Source: Ancylomarina sp. 16SWW S1-10-2
GTDB lineage: Bacteria; Bacteroidota; Bacteroidia; Bacteroidales; Marinifilaceae
Length of the DNA stretch: 64,000 nucleotides
Direction: 5' to 3'
NCBI RefSeq assembly: GCF_009669305.1
Contig: NZ_SADB01000001.1
Span: forward strand, 423,771 to 487,770
The notes beneath the pieces are model-generated. The model saw only the letters and a program-made list of their open reading frames with translations. It ran no database searches and had not been told where the DNA came from. Position numbers and translations under genes: made by a program. Below, in pieces: positions 36,293-44,417 of the stretch (position 1 is its first letter; each line of letters starts with the position of its first letter).

Positions 36293-36669
36293 TTTATTTC
36301 CCTAGAATACGAACCACAGGGAAACAAGACTTGCCCCCTTATAGATCAGTTAATATACTTATTTTACTATGATACGGGCCTTCGTCCATGACATTATTTG
36401 TTTTAAATCGTTCACAAAAGTAATCAATTATTTAACTCGATATTCCCAGACGCCCTCTTTTATATAACCGATTAAATAATTAGAATGTTAAGATGAGCTT
36501 TAAGTTGTCACAGATTAGGACATTTTTCGCTCTTTTCTGATATCTAATCATCTCTCAAAAAGCATTACTTGAAAAATCCTCAAAATGACATAATTTCTAG
36601 AATAGACCTTTTAAAAAATCACATCTTTGGAAACTCGAGAACTGTCGTAATTCATAATTCGTAATTAAA
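36293..36669. other. Gap between corA and the Lrp gene
   Basis: This AT-rich 377-base stretch has no gene. Its end carries GTAATTCATAATTCGTAATT (36647-36666), which is nearly repeated at 37904-37923 in the gap behind the first oxidoreductase subunit gene. Confidence 0.5.
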
Positions 36670-37128
36670 TTACAAATCATACCCAATCTTTTCAGAAGAA
36701 GAAATTACAAAGGTGCTATTGAAACGCGTTAAACATTCAAAAGTTGAGAGCTTCTCCTGGATAAAATATTGAAAGGCATTCATATCCTTAACCATAATCT
36801 TCAGCATCGCATCAAAATTACCAGAGGTAATATAAAACTCCATAACTTCGGGCAAAGCCAAGACCTCTCTTTCAAATTTTTCAACAACATCTCGTGTGTG
36901 CTTTGTCAACGAAATAGAAATAAAAACGACCATACTTCGATCAATTTTCTCAGGATCGAGAACCGCCACGTAGTTTTTGATTATACCACAACGCTCAAGC
37001 TTCTTAACACGTTCATAAACAGGAGTATTGCTCAAGTGTAGCTTTTCTGCTAATTCTTTAATTGTGATTCGACAATCCTGCTGAAGCAGTTGTAATATCT
37101 TTCTATCGGTACGATCTAAGTTTTCCAT
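36670..37128 (-). CDS. Lrp/AsnC-family transcriptional regulator
   Basis: A 152-residue feast/famine regulator with an N-terminal helix-turn-helix (ITIKELAEKLHLSNTPVYERVKKLE, residues 22-46) and a C-terminal RAM ligand-binding domain (VMEFYITSGNFDAMLKIMVKDMNAFQYFI). Members sense amino acids such as leucine. It is divergent from the 2-oxoacid:ferredoxin oxidoreductase operon with a 198-base gap, so control of that amino-acid-degrading operon is a reasonable inference. A -7 element TATCTTTG is visible on the minus strand at 37171-37178. Confidence 0.92.
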   Translation of the reverse strand: MENLDRTDRKILQLLQQDCRITIKELAEKLHLSNTPVYERVKKLERCGIIKNYVAVLDPEKIDRSMVVFISISLTKHTRDVVEKFEREVLALPEVMEFYITSGNFDAMLKIMVKDMNAFQYFIQEKLSTFECLTRFNSTFVISSSEKIGYDL

Positions 37129-37170
37129 AAAAGAATATTTTTCTATTGATTTGGCAATAACTAGGTCCTA

Positions 37171-37178
37171 CAAAGATA
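37171..37178 (-). promoter_or_regulatory. -7 element of the lrp-type gene
   Basis: On the minus strand this reads TATCTTTG, a full match to TAnnTTTG, 43 bases before the start codon. An ATTG at 37197-37200 is a weak -33 candidate. Confidence 0.5.
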
Positions 37179-37326
37179 TTAATTCTAGGATAGCATCAAT
37201 TTACTAGAACAGTTTTCTGTATTTAAACAATATACTAGTAAACAATTAGGTATTAAAGTAAATTTACAAGAGTTTTTACCCAGAACATCTATTAAACTAT
37301 AAACAACAAACAAAATATAAATACAA

Positions 37327-37881
37327 ATGAAAGAAATTAGATGGCACGGAAGAGGTGGACAAGGTGGTTTTACCGCTTCTCGTCTTTTAGGAATTGCAGC
37401 TAGTATTCACGGTGGTAAGCATGCTTTAGCATTTCCATCATTTGGACCTGAACGTAGAGGTGCACCTGTTTTAGCCTTCACCAAAATTGACGACACTAAG
37501 ATTCACGATCGCAGTGAAGTTCAACATAGTGACTACGTTGTGGTGATGGATGAAACTTTAATTGTAGCTGGTTTTGAGAATGGTATCAAATCAGGAGCTA
37601 CAATCCTTATCAATACTGAGAATATTGAGAGATATCAATCCTCACTTAAAAATTTCAAATTAGTTGGTCTTGATGCAACATCATTGGCAATGGAAGTTTT
37701 GGGTCGACCAATTACCAATACTGCTATGTACGGCGCTTTAGCTGCTGCATCGGGCTTGGTGAGTTTAGAGGCAGCTCTTGCTAGTATCAGAACTGAAATG
37801 AATCCTAAACTAGCAGCTCTGAATGAAAAAATTGTAGAAAGAGCTTTTGACACTATTAACGCACAAGCTACTGGTTGTTAA
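37327..37881 (+). CDS. 2-oxoacid:ferredoxin oxidoreductase, gamma subunit
   Basis: A 184-residue gamma subunit of the PorC/VorC type (MKEIRWHGRGGQGGFTASRLLGIAA at the start, FPSFGPERRGAPVLAFTKI near 37). With the next three genes it forms the four-subunit enzyme that oxidatively decarboxylates a 2-oxoacid to acyl-CoA and reduced ferredoxin. The context with an aminotransferase, an Lrp regulator and a phosphate butyryltransferase points to branched-chain 2-oxoacids (VOR type) rather than pyruvate, but the substrate is inferred. Confidence 0.9.
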   Translation: MKEIRWHGRGGQGGFTASRLLGIAASIHGGKHALAFPSFGPERRGAPVLAFTKIDDTKIHDRSEVQHSDYVVVMDETLIVAGFENGIKSGATILINTENIERYQSSLKNFKLVGLDATSLAMEVLGRPITNTAMYGALAAASGLVSLEAALASIRTEMNPKLAALNEKIVERAFDTINAQATGC

Positions 37882-37930
37882 AATCAACATCAATTCATAA
37901 TTATTAATTCATAATTCGTAATTGAATATC

Positions 37931-38230
37931 ATGGATAGACCAAAAAAAACGGAATTTAAATTCCCAACTCATATAGACGAATACCCAACTGGTCCACAAT
38001 ATGCGGCTGGTTACTTACCTGAAACTAATGCAGGCTGGAGAACATTCCATCCTGTTGTCGACAACGCTGCATGTATTTATTGTCTTCGTTGCTACCTACT
38101 TTGTCCAGATGGCACTATTATTAAAGACAATGGTAAAATCTCATTTGACATGGATTATTGCAAAGGCTGTGGTGTTTGTGCACACGAATGCCCTGTAAAC
38201 GCAATTAAAATGGTAAAAGAACAGTTGTAA
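37931..38230 (+). CDS. 2-oxoacid:ferredoxin oxidoreductase, delta (ferredoxin) subunit
   Basis: A 99-residue ferredoxin-type subunit with two [4Fe-4S] motifs, CIYCLRCYLLCP (near 42) and CKGCGVCAHECP (near 75), carrying electrons from the catalytic subunits to ferredoxin. I start at ATG 37931 (MDRPKK); an in-frame TTG nine bases earlier lies in a repeat-like AT stretch. It is 49 bases behind the gamma gene. Confidence 0.93.
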   Translation: MDRPKKTEFKFPTHIDEYPTGPQYAAGYLPETNAGWRTFHPVVDNAACIYCLRCYLLCPDGTIIKDNGKISFDMDYCKGCGVCAHECPVNAIKMVKEQL

Positions 38231-38315
38231 ACTGGTTATCAGTTATCGGATGTTTGTTATCAGTTAAAACGATAACGGAAAACAGAGAACAGAAAACCAA
38301 TTTAAATCAAAAACA

Positions 38316-39506
38316 ATGAAATCAAATAAAATATTCATATCAGGTGATGAAGCTGTTGCCCAAGGCGTGAGATTATCTCGTCCTCATGTAATAGCTGCTT
38401 ACCCAATCACCCCGCAAACCATCACCGTTGAACGCCTATCAGAAATGTGCGAAGCAGGTGAAATGGATGGCGAATACATGCACGTAGAGTCAGAACACTC
38501 TGCAATTTCAGCAGCAATGGGTGCCAGCTCGGTTGGTGCTAGAACATTTACAGCTTCTTCGTCACAAGGCCTATTATATATGGCCGAAGGTCTACATTAC
38601 TGTAGTGGTGGTCGTTGGCCAGTTGTGATGATGAACGCAAACCGTTCGGTGGCTTTACCATGGAGTATTTACGGCGATCAGCGTGATTCTTTATCCCTAT
38701 TAGATTGTGGATGGATTCAAGTTTATGTTGAAGATGCACAGGAAGCTTTGGATATGATTATTCAAGCCTACAAAATTGCAGAGCATAAGGATGTCTTAAC
38801 GCCAATGATGGTGAACTTAGATGGTTTTATCCTAACTCACACTTACGAGTTAGTTGAAATCCCAGAACAAAAGATGGTAGATGAATTTCTACCTTCATTC
38901 CAAACACCTAATAAAATGTCATTCGAAGAGCCTAAAAATTTAGGTTTTAGTTCGAAACCAGATGATAATACAGAATTCAAATATCAGCAGAACAAAGCAA
39001 TGTTTGACGCTATCGATGTGATTCGCGACGTAGATCAGGAATTTGCTGATAAATTTGGTCGTAAGTACCACGATATGGTTGAGGAATACCGTTGCGAAGA
39101 TGCAGAAGTTGTTCTTGTTGCCTTAGGTAGCGTTTGTGGAACCATTCGTGTGGTGGTTGACAAGATGCGAGCTGAAGGTAAGAAAGTTGGTCTACTGAAG
39201 ATTCGTTATATACGTCCTTTCCCTGAAACTGAAGTTAAAGATTTAGCTAAGCGTGTGAATGCAATCGGTGTGATTGATAAGGATATTTCTTTCGGATACG
39301 AAGGAACAGTTTATACCAATGTAAACTCAGCTATCTCAAAAATCGATAAGTACGTTTACAAGAGCAATTTTGTTGGCGGATTAGGTGGTCGTGATATCAC
39401 AAAAGACGAAATCGAAGAGATGTTCAACAAGCTAATCAGCGGAGTTGAGAATAAAAGTGAAGAAAAAGTAGAATTTTTTAGCCTTAACGTAGAAACCAAT
39501 GACTAA
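38316..39506 (+). CDS. 2-oxoacid:ferredoxin oxidoreductase, alpha subunit
   Basis: A 396-residue alpha subunit (PorA/VorA type). It begins FISGDEAVAQGVRLSRPHVIAAYPITPQT, the typical start with the conserved YPITP, and has HSAISAAMGASSVGARTFTASSSQGLLYMAEGL near 68. The second domain includes LVALGSVCGTIRVVVDKM, and the third KIRYIRPFPETEVKDLAKRV. Its last eight bases overlap the beta gene, so the two are translationally coupled. The 85-base gap before it holds a repeat-like stretch (GTTATCAGTT). Confidence 0.93.
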   Translation: MKSNKIFISGDEAVAQGVRLSRPHVIAAYPITPQTITVERLSEMCEAGEMDGEYMHVESEHSAISAAMGASSVGARTFTASSSQGLLYMAEGLHYCSGGRWPVVMMNANRSVALPWSIYGDQRDSLSLLDCGWIQVYVEDAQEALDMIIQAYKIAEHKDVLTPMMVNLDGFILTHTYELVEIPEQKMVDEFLPSFQTPNKMSFEEPKNLGFSSKPDDNTEFKYQQNKAMFDAIDVIRDVDQEFADKFGRKYHDMVEEYRCEDAEVVLVALGSVCGTIRVVVDKMRAEGKKVGLLKIRYIRPFPETEVKDLAKRVNAIGVIDKDISFGYEGTVYTNVNSAISKIDKYVYKSNFVGGLGGRDITKDEIEEMFNKLISGVENKSEEKVEFFSLNVETND

Positions 39507-40407
39507 TCTAGCAGATATCCCAAAAGTGAATGCCAAAAACATGACCGAAAAGGAATTTTTCTATGGTCATAAAGCTTGCGCCGGATGCGGTGGAAGTATT
39601 GCAGTACGACTGGCACTTAAAGTATTAGGTGAACGCACCTACACAGCATTGCCAGCCGGATGTATGTCGGCAGTAGGATTTATTTTCCCACAAATGGCAT
39701 TTAATACCAATGCGATTATTACAACTTTCCCAGGCTCAGCAAGTATGGCATCAGGAATTGCTGTTGGAGCAAAAGCTCTAGGCCAAAAAGATGTAAAAAC
39801 AGTTGTGTTTGCTGGTGACGGTGGAACAGCCGACATCGGATTTCAAGCCCTATCAGGAATGATTGATCGTAACGATGATGTTCTTTACATCTGCTACGAC
39901 AATGAAGCTTATATGAATACCGGTATTCAGAAAAGTGGATTAACACCTTACGGAACAAAGACGACAACAACGCCAGCTGGTAAAAATCTGCCCGGAACAA
40001 CAACTCACAAAAAGAATTTGTTCGAGATTATTGCCGCTCACGATATTGCTTATGCTGCAACAGCGAGTATAGGTTACCCTCAAGATTACCTAAATAAGGT
40101 AAACAAAGCGAAGCATATTAAAGGTGCAACTTTCATTCATGTGTATGCATCTTGTCCCACAGGATGGGGAATACCAATCGAAACATCAGTAGAAATTGCA
40201 AAAGATGCCGTTGACTGTGGTCTTATTTTCCTAGCAGAATTTGAAGATGGAGAATACAAATTGAACAAAAATCCTAAGCAATTTGCTCCGGTAAAAGACT
40301 ATTTGAAAAAACAAGGTCGATTCAAGCATATGACTGATGAGAATATAGAAGTTGTGATTGAACATCGCGATAAAAAATGGTCTCGTATGCGTAAGAATTG
40401 GCTATAA
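39499..40407 (+). CDS. 2-oxoacid:ferredoxin oxidoreductase, beta (TPP) subunit
   Basis: A 302-residue beta subunit that binds thiamine diphosphate and part of a [4Fe-4S] cluster. The first cluster cysteines are in KACAGCGGSIAVR (near 28), the TPP-binding motif is GDGGTADIGFQALSGMIDRNDDVLYICYDNEAYMNTG (near 112), and a further cysteine occurs in YASCPTGWGIP (near 215). Length is normal. It ends the four-subunit set; 187 bases of repeat-rich sequence separate it from the aminotransferase gene. Confidence 0.94.
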   Translation: MTNLADIPKVNAKNMTEKEFFYGHKACAGCGGSIAVRLALKVLGERTYTALPAGCMSAVGFIFPQMAFNTNAIITTFPGSASMASGIAVGAKALGQKDVKTVVFAGDGGTADIGFQALSGMIDRNDDVLYICYDNEAYMNTGIQKSGLTPYGTKTTTTPAGKNLPGTTTHKKNLFEIIAAHDIAYAATASIGYPQDYLNKVNKAKHIKGATFIHVYASCPTGWGIPIETSVEIAKDAVDCGLIFLAEFEDGEYKLNKNPKQFAPVKDYLKKQGRFKHMTDENIEVVIEHRDKKWSRMRKNWL

Positions 40408-40411
40408 ATAC

Positions 40412-40565
40412 AATGCCCCTTATATCCCCATTAAAGGGATTTTGTCTGCATTCCCAATTCCCCTCTTGAGAGGGGATTAAGGGGAGTGTTTTTAGTAATA
40501 AAAAGACGCTGAGGGGTAAAATTCACATCCCCCTGTATCCCCCTTCAAAGGGGGAATAAAAAAGA
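40412..40565. repeat. Palindromic intergenic repeat element
   Basis: This gap contains CCCCTCTTGAGAGGGG (40460-40475) and TCCCCCTTCAAAGGGGGA (40538-40555), two C/G-rich hairpins joined by related direct stretches (ATCCCC, GGGGAG). The composition is strikingly unlike the AT-rich surroundings. Elements of this look are scattered between genes in many Bacteroidota; no copy elsewhere in this window was found. Confidence 0.6.
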
Positions 40566-40594
40566 TTAACCCAAGTCAAAAAAAAACAAACAAA

Positions 40595-41812
40595 ATGATC
40601 AGCGATTTAAAAGGAGCTTTTTCTAGAATAAGTAATAACAACAAACGATCAGCTATTCGTGAAATTTTAAAATTGACTCAGAACCCTGAGATCATTTCTT
40701 TTGCAGGTGGATTGCCAGCACCAGAATCATTTCCTGTGGATGCATTGGATACAATTGTTACCGATATGATGCGTGAAGAAGGTGCTTCTGTCTTACAGTA
40801 TGATGCAACCGAAGGCGTAAAAGAACTAAGAGAGCTTCTTCTAAAAAGATATCAGGACCAGGGCACTCAAGCAGATATAGATAATCTTATAATTACAACA
40901 GGATCGCAACAGGGCTTAGATTTAGTAGGTAAGATTTTTGTGAACGATGGTGATGTTGTCATTTGTGGTTTACCATCATACCTTGGTGGTATTGGTGCTT
41001 TTAAAGCCTATGGTGCAAAAATGGCAGGTATTCCTATGGATGAGCAAGGCATGAGTGCTACTTTATTGGAAGCTAAATTGGAAGATTTAAAACAGGAAGG
41101 CATTAAGCCAAAATTTATTTATGTGATTCCTGATTTTCAGAACCCAACAGGTATAACCATGCCAGAATCTCGCCGCTTAGAGATTATTGCATTGGCACAC
41201 AAATACGATGTTTTAATTGTAGAAGATTGTCCTTACCGAGATGTTCGATTCGAAGGAGAACCTCAGCGTATGATGTACGATCTAGACAATGACAATCACG
41301 TTCTTACTTTAGGAACTTTCTCGAAAATTTTCGCTCCAGGATTCCGTATTGGATGGATTTTAGGACCAAAAGATGTGAACGAGAAAATTGTTATTGCAAA
41401 GCAATCGGCAGACTTGTGTACACCAACTTTCGTTCAAAAAATTGCCTACCGTTACATGAATTCAGGTGTTTTCGAAACGAATCTAAAAAAGACAATTGAT
41501 TTGTATCACCAACGTCGTGATGTGATGTTAGCTGAAATGGAAAAACATATGCCCGAAGGTGTAAAATGGACACATCCTGAAGGTGGCATGTTCTTATTCA
41601 TCACACTACCTGAGCACGTGAATGCACTTGAGCTTTTCCACAAAGCAATTGAGAAAAAGGTTGCCTTTGTAACAGGAGATGTCTTCTATTGCGATGGTAG
41701 CGGAACAAATACCATTCGTTTGAATTTCTCATATGTGAACAACGAAAAAGCTATAACAGGTATTAAACGCATTGCAGATCTTATTAAAGCTGAAATGCTT
41801 GTTGAGGCTTAA
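40595..41812 (+). CDS. PLP-dependent aminotransferase (LysN/2-aminoadipate type)
   Basis: A 405-residue fold-type I aminotransferase that moves amino groups between amino acids and 2-oxoacids. Motifs seen: ISFAGGLPAPESFPVDAL near 33, LQYDATEGVKELRELL near 70, TTGSQQGLDLVGKIF, FQNPTGITMPESRR near 190 and the PLP lysine in LGTFSKIFAPGFRIGW (Lys near 240). It best resembles LysN/ARO8-like enzymes with broad specificity for branched and aromatic amino acids. Behind the oxidoreductase genes it would make the 2-oxoacids they oxidise. Confidence 0.9.
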   Translation: MISDLKGAFSRISNNNKRSAIREILKLTQNPEIISFAGGLPAPESFPVDALDTIVTDMMREEGASVLQYDATEGVKELRELLLKRYQDQGTQADIDNLIITTGSQQGLDLVGKIFVNDGDVVICGLPSYLGGIGAFKAYGAKMAGIPMDEQGMSATLLEAKLEDLKQEGIKPKFIYVIPDFQNPTGITMPESRRLEIIALAHKYDVLIVEDCPYRDVRFEGEPQRMMYDLDNDNHVLTLGTFSKIFAPGFRIGWILGPKDVNEKIVIAKQSADLCTPTFVQKIAYRYMNSGVFETNLKKTIDLYHQRRDVMLAEMEKHMPEGVKWTHPEGGMFLFITLPEHVNALELFHKAIEKKVAFVTGDVFYCDGSGTNTIRLNFSYVNNEKAITGIKRIADLIKAEMLVEA

Positions 41813-41832
41813 GACAAATCAAAATAAGCAAT

Positions 41833-42058
41833 CCCCAGCTAAAGCAAGGGACAAATGATAATTTTGATGATCTATTAATACATTCCATATCCTCAGGTTT
41901 TAACCCGAGAATATTTTAAAATTGTTTATCCATTTTTTTTGAATCATTGATTTTTAATGCCCCATCTAAAGCAAGGGACAAATGATAATTTTGATGATCT
42001 ATTAATACATTCCATAGCCTCGGGTTTTAACCCGTGGCTATTTTAAAATTGTTTTATA
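41833..42058 (+). repeat. REP-like array, units 1-2 (upstream of RAYT)
   Basis: Two units start at about 41833 and 41960. Each carries a CCCC-AGCTAAAGC-GGG region, a conserved AATTTTGATGATCTATTAAT stretch and a second palindrome around CGGGTTTTAACCCG (best copy CCTCGGGTTTTAACCCGAGG), then a T-rich tail. The six further units behind the RAYT gene are in the same orientation. Confidence 0.8.
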
Positions 42059-42098
42059 TAGTAAAATGCTGTATTTTTTATTCTCTAAAAAATACAAC

Positions 42099-42539
42099 AT
42101 GCCACATGTAAGAGTATACATTCATTTTGTTTGGAGTACAAAATATCGCGAACCATTTTTACATTCAAGTTTGCTAAGAAAAAAAGTTTGGAAACACATT
42201 AAACAAAATGCCGAAGAGAAAGGTATTCATATGGATTTTATAAATGGATATCATGATCATTGTCATTGTTTAGTGATGCTTCAGTCTGATCAGACCATAA
42301 GTCAGATTATGCAACTAATTAAAGGAGAATCTTCCTTTTGGATTAATAAAAATAAGCTGTGTAAAGATAATTTCATGTGGCAAAACGATTATTATGCAGT
42401 ATCAGTCAGTAAATCATCGTTACAAAAAGTCCGCAATTACATTAGAAATCAGGAATCTCACCATAAAACAAAATCATTCGAAAAAGAAGAAAAAGAATTG
42501 ATTGAGAAATATGGATTTATAAAGTTAGAAGACAAATGA
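42099..42539 (+). CDS. REP-associated tyrosine transposase (IS200-like, RAYT 1)
   Basis: A 146-residue Y1 transposase of the IS200/RAYT type, single-strand nickases linked to the spread of REP sequences. The metal-binding HxH appears in GYHDHCHCLVML (near 55; the centre is Cys, where Ile or Leu is more common) and the nucleophile is probably Tyr in VRNYIRNQ (near 120). I choose ATG 42099 (MPHVRVYIHFVWSTKYR), which matches the family N-terminus; an ATG at 42066 adds 11 AT-derived residues. It sits inside the 120-bp repeat array (two units before, six behind), which is likely its substrate. Confidence 0.88.
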   Translation: MPHVRVYIHFVWSTKYREPFLHSSLLRKKVWKHIKQNAEEKGIHMDFINGYHDHCHCLVMLQSDQTISQIMQLIKGESSFWINKNKLCKDNFMWQNDYYAVSVSKSSLQKVRNYIRNQESHHKTKSFEKEEKELIEKYGFIKLEDK

Positions 42540-42570
42540 TAATTATAAATAAATTGTTGATTTATGCATT

Positions 42571-43280
42571 GCCCTAGCTAAAGCTGGGGACAAATAATAA
42601 TTTTGATAATTTTGATAATCTATTAATGTATTACATTGCCTCATATTTTAATCTGATATTATTTAAAATCTGTTTATCCCTATAGATTTAATTCTTAATG
42701 CCCTAGCTAAAACAAGGGACAAATGTTAATTTTGATGATCTATTAATGCATTCCATTGCCTCGGGTTTTAACCCGTGGTTATTTAAAATATGTTTATTAT
42801 TTTTTTTTATTTATGCATTGCCCTAGCTAAAGCAAGGGACAAATGAAAATTTTGATGATCTATTATTTCATTCCATTGCCTCGGGTTTTAACCCGAGGAT
42901 ATTTAAAATGTGTTTATTCAAATATTTTGATTTATACATTGCCCCAGCTAAAGCAGGGGACAAATAATGAATTTTGATCATCTATTAATGCATTCCATTG
43001 CCTCGGGTTTTAACCCGTGGATATTTAAAATGTGTTTATTCAAATATTTTGATTTATGCATTGCCCTAGCTAAAGCAAGAGACAAATGTTAATTTTGATA
43101 TTCTATTAATACATTCTATTGCCTCGGGTTTTAATCTGATAATATTTAAAATTTGTTTATCACAATAGATTTAATTTTTAATGTCCCTGTTAAAACAAGG
43201 ACAAATGTTAATTTTGATGATCTATTAATGCATTCCATTGCCTCAGGTTTTAACCCGTGGATATTTAAAATCTGTTTAAA
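42571..43280 (+). repeat. REP-like array, units 3-8 (downstream of RAYT)
   Basis: Six direct units begin at about 42571, 42700, 42820, 42941, 43063 and 43183, that is every 120-122 bases, except 129 after unit 3, which carries an internal duplication of GATAATTTT. Each has two hairpins, CCCTAGCTAAAGC-GGG and CCTCGGGTTTTAACCCGAGG or decayed forms. Units 3 and 7 have lost the second palindrome (TTTTAATCTGATA). The array ends 25 bases before the phosphate butyryltransferase gene, so it may also affect its mRNA. Confidence 0.85.
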
Positions 43281-43304
43281 AATTTATTTTTTGATTATTA
43301 GAAT

Positions 43305-44213
43305 ATGAATGAAATAAAATCACTTAAAGAAATGGTTTCACATCTGGAAAAATCGGATGTGAACAAAAAAATAGCCGTAGCTGTTGCCGAAGACGACAAC
43401 ACAATTGGAGCCCTTATTTCAGCATCGAATGCTGGTTTTGCAACACCGATTCTAATTGGTAGCCAAAAAAAAATTGAAAGGTTACTACTAGCAGAAAATG
43501 CCAATCCTAAGAATTTCACCATTGTAGATATTCCAGATCAGCAAGAAGCTGTAACCGAAGCCGTACGAATGGTGAAAGAAGATGAAGCTGACATTTTAAT
43601 GAAAGGTTTGATTGGAACGGATAAATTTTTGAAAGCTGTTTTGAACAAACAAAAAGGTCTGTTGCCTCCAAAGGCATGCATGTCCTACGTTTGTGCGCTC
43701 GATCTTCCAAAATACGATAAGCTTCTATTTATTTCTGATACGGCAGTATTACCTTTTCCTGATTTAAATCAGAAAATAGCCATGGTGAATTACAGCGTGG
43801 CAATGGCAAAACGCTTTGGTGTTAAGAAACCAAAAGTTGCTTTAATCAGCGCAACTGAAAAACCAAACCCAGCATTTCCATCATCAATCGATGATACAAT
43901 TATCTGCAAAATGGTCGATCGTGGTCAAATTAAGGATTGTATTGTAGATGGTCCTTTAGATGTTTTTCTTGCTTGCGATAAAAAAAGTATTGCCATTAAA
44001 GGCGTAGAAACACCAATTAATGGTGAAGCAGATGCCTTAATTTTCCCATCGCTCGAATCAGCTAATAGCTTTTACAAAGGCTTAATGTTATTTGCTGGTG
44101 GCGAACTGGCTGGCCTAATTCAAGGAACCATAAAACCAGTTGTTGTTATGTCGAGAAGCGAGAGCAAACAATCAAAATTCTATTGTATTGCCCTTTCTTG
44201 TTTAATGGCTTAA
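43305..44213 (+). CDS. ptb: Phosphate butyryltransferase (phosphate acyltransferase family)
   Basis: A 302-residue phosphate acyltransferase that turns acyl-CoA and phosphate into acyl-phosphate. Motifs: ILMKGLIGTDKFLKAVLNKQKGL near 95, LFISDTAVLPFPDLNQKIAMVNYSVAMAKRFG near 140, VALISATEKPNPAFPSSIDD near 185, IVDGPLDVFLA and a C-terminal YCIALSCLMA. Together with the ferredoxin oxidoreductase and aminotransferase it fits energy-yielding fermentation of amino acids (isobutyrate, isovalerate or similar). A butyrate kinase, the usual partner, is not next to it. Confidence 0.85.
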   Translation: MNEIKSLKEMVSHLEKSDVNKKIAVAVAEDDNTIGALISASNAGFATPILIGSQKKIERLLLAENANPKNFTIVDIPDQQEAVTEAVRMVKEDEADILMKGLIGTDKFLKAVLNKQKGLLPPKACMSYVCALDLPKYDKLLFISDTAVLPFPDLNQKIAMVNYSVAMAKRFGVKKPKVALISATEKPNPAFPSSIDDTIICKMVDRGQIKDCIVDGPLDVFLACDKKSIAIKGVETPINGEADALIFPSLESANSFYKGLMLFAGGELAGLIQGTIKPVVVMSRSESKQSKFYCIALSCLMA

Positions 44214-44249
44214 AGTTCTTGTGTAACTTATCGTCAAAAATAAAATACC

Positions 44250-44290
44250 TAGGGCATGCTAATCTCAATAGCATGCCCTAAAATTTACGC
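44250..44290 (+). terminator. Hairpin after the phosphate butyryltransferase gene
   Basis: TAGGGCATGCTA (44250-44261) and TAGCATGCCCTA (44269-44280) form a perfect 12-base stem. The following tract is AAAATTT, weaker than a classical terminator. Confidence 0.65.
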
Positions 44291-44417
44291 CTAATTTTTA
44301 AATAGGCTTTTAAAATAAATATTTAAATTGTACCCTTCTTTGAGAATATCCTTTAGGAAATATAGAGGTATTAAAAGATGCATAATAATTGATTGTAAAG
44401 ACGTAAAATAAACAACC

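Noticed and set aside
42571-43280. Possible CRISPR array
   Set aside because: The unit is about 120 bases long with conserved sequence throughout, so there are no short repeats with unique spacers, and no cas genes are present. It is a REP-like array.
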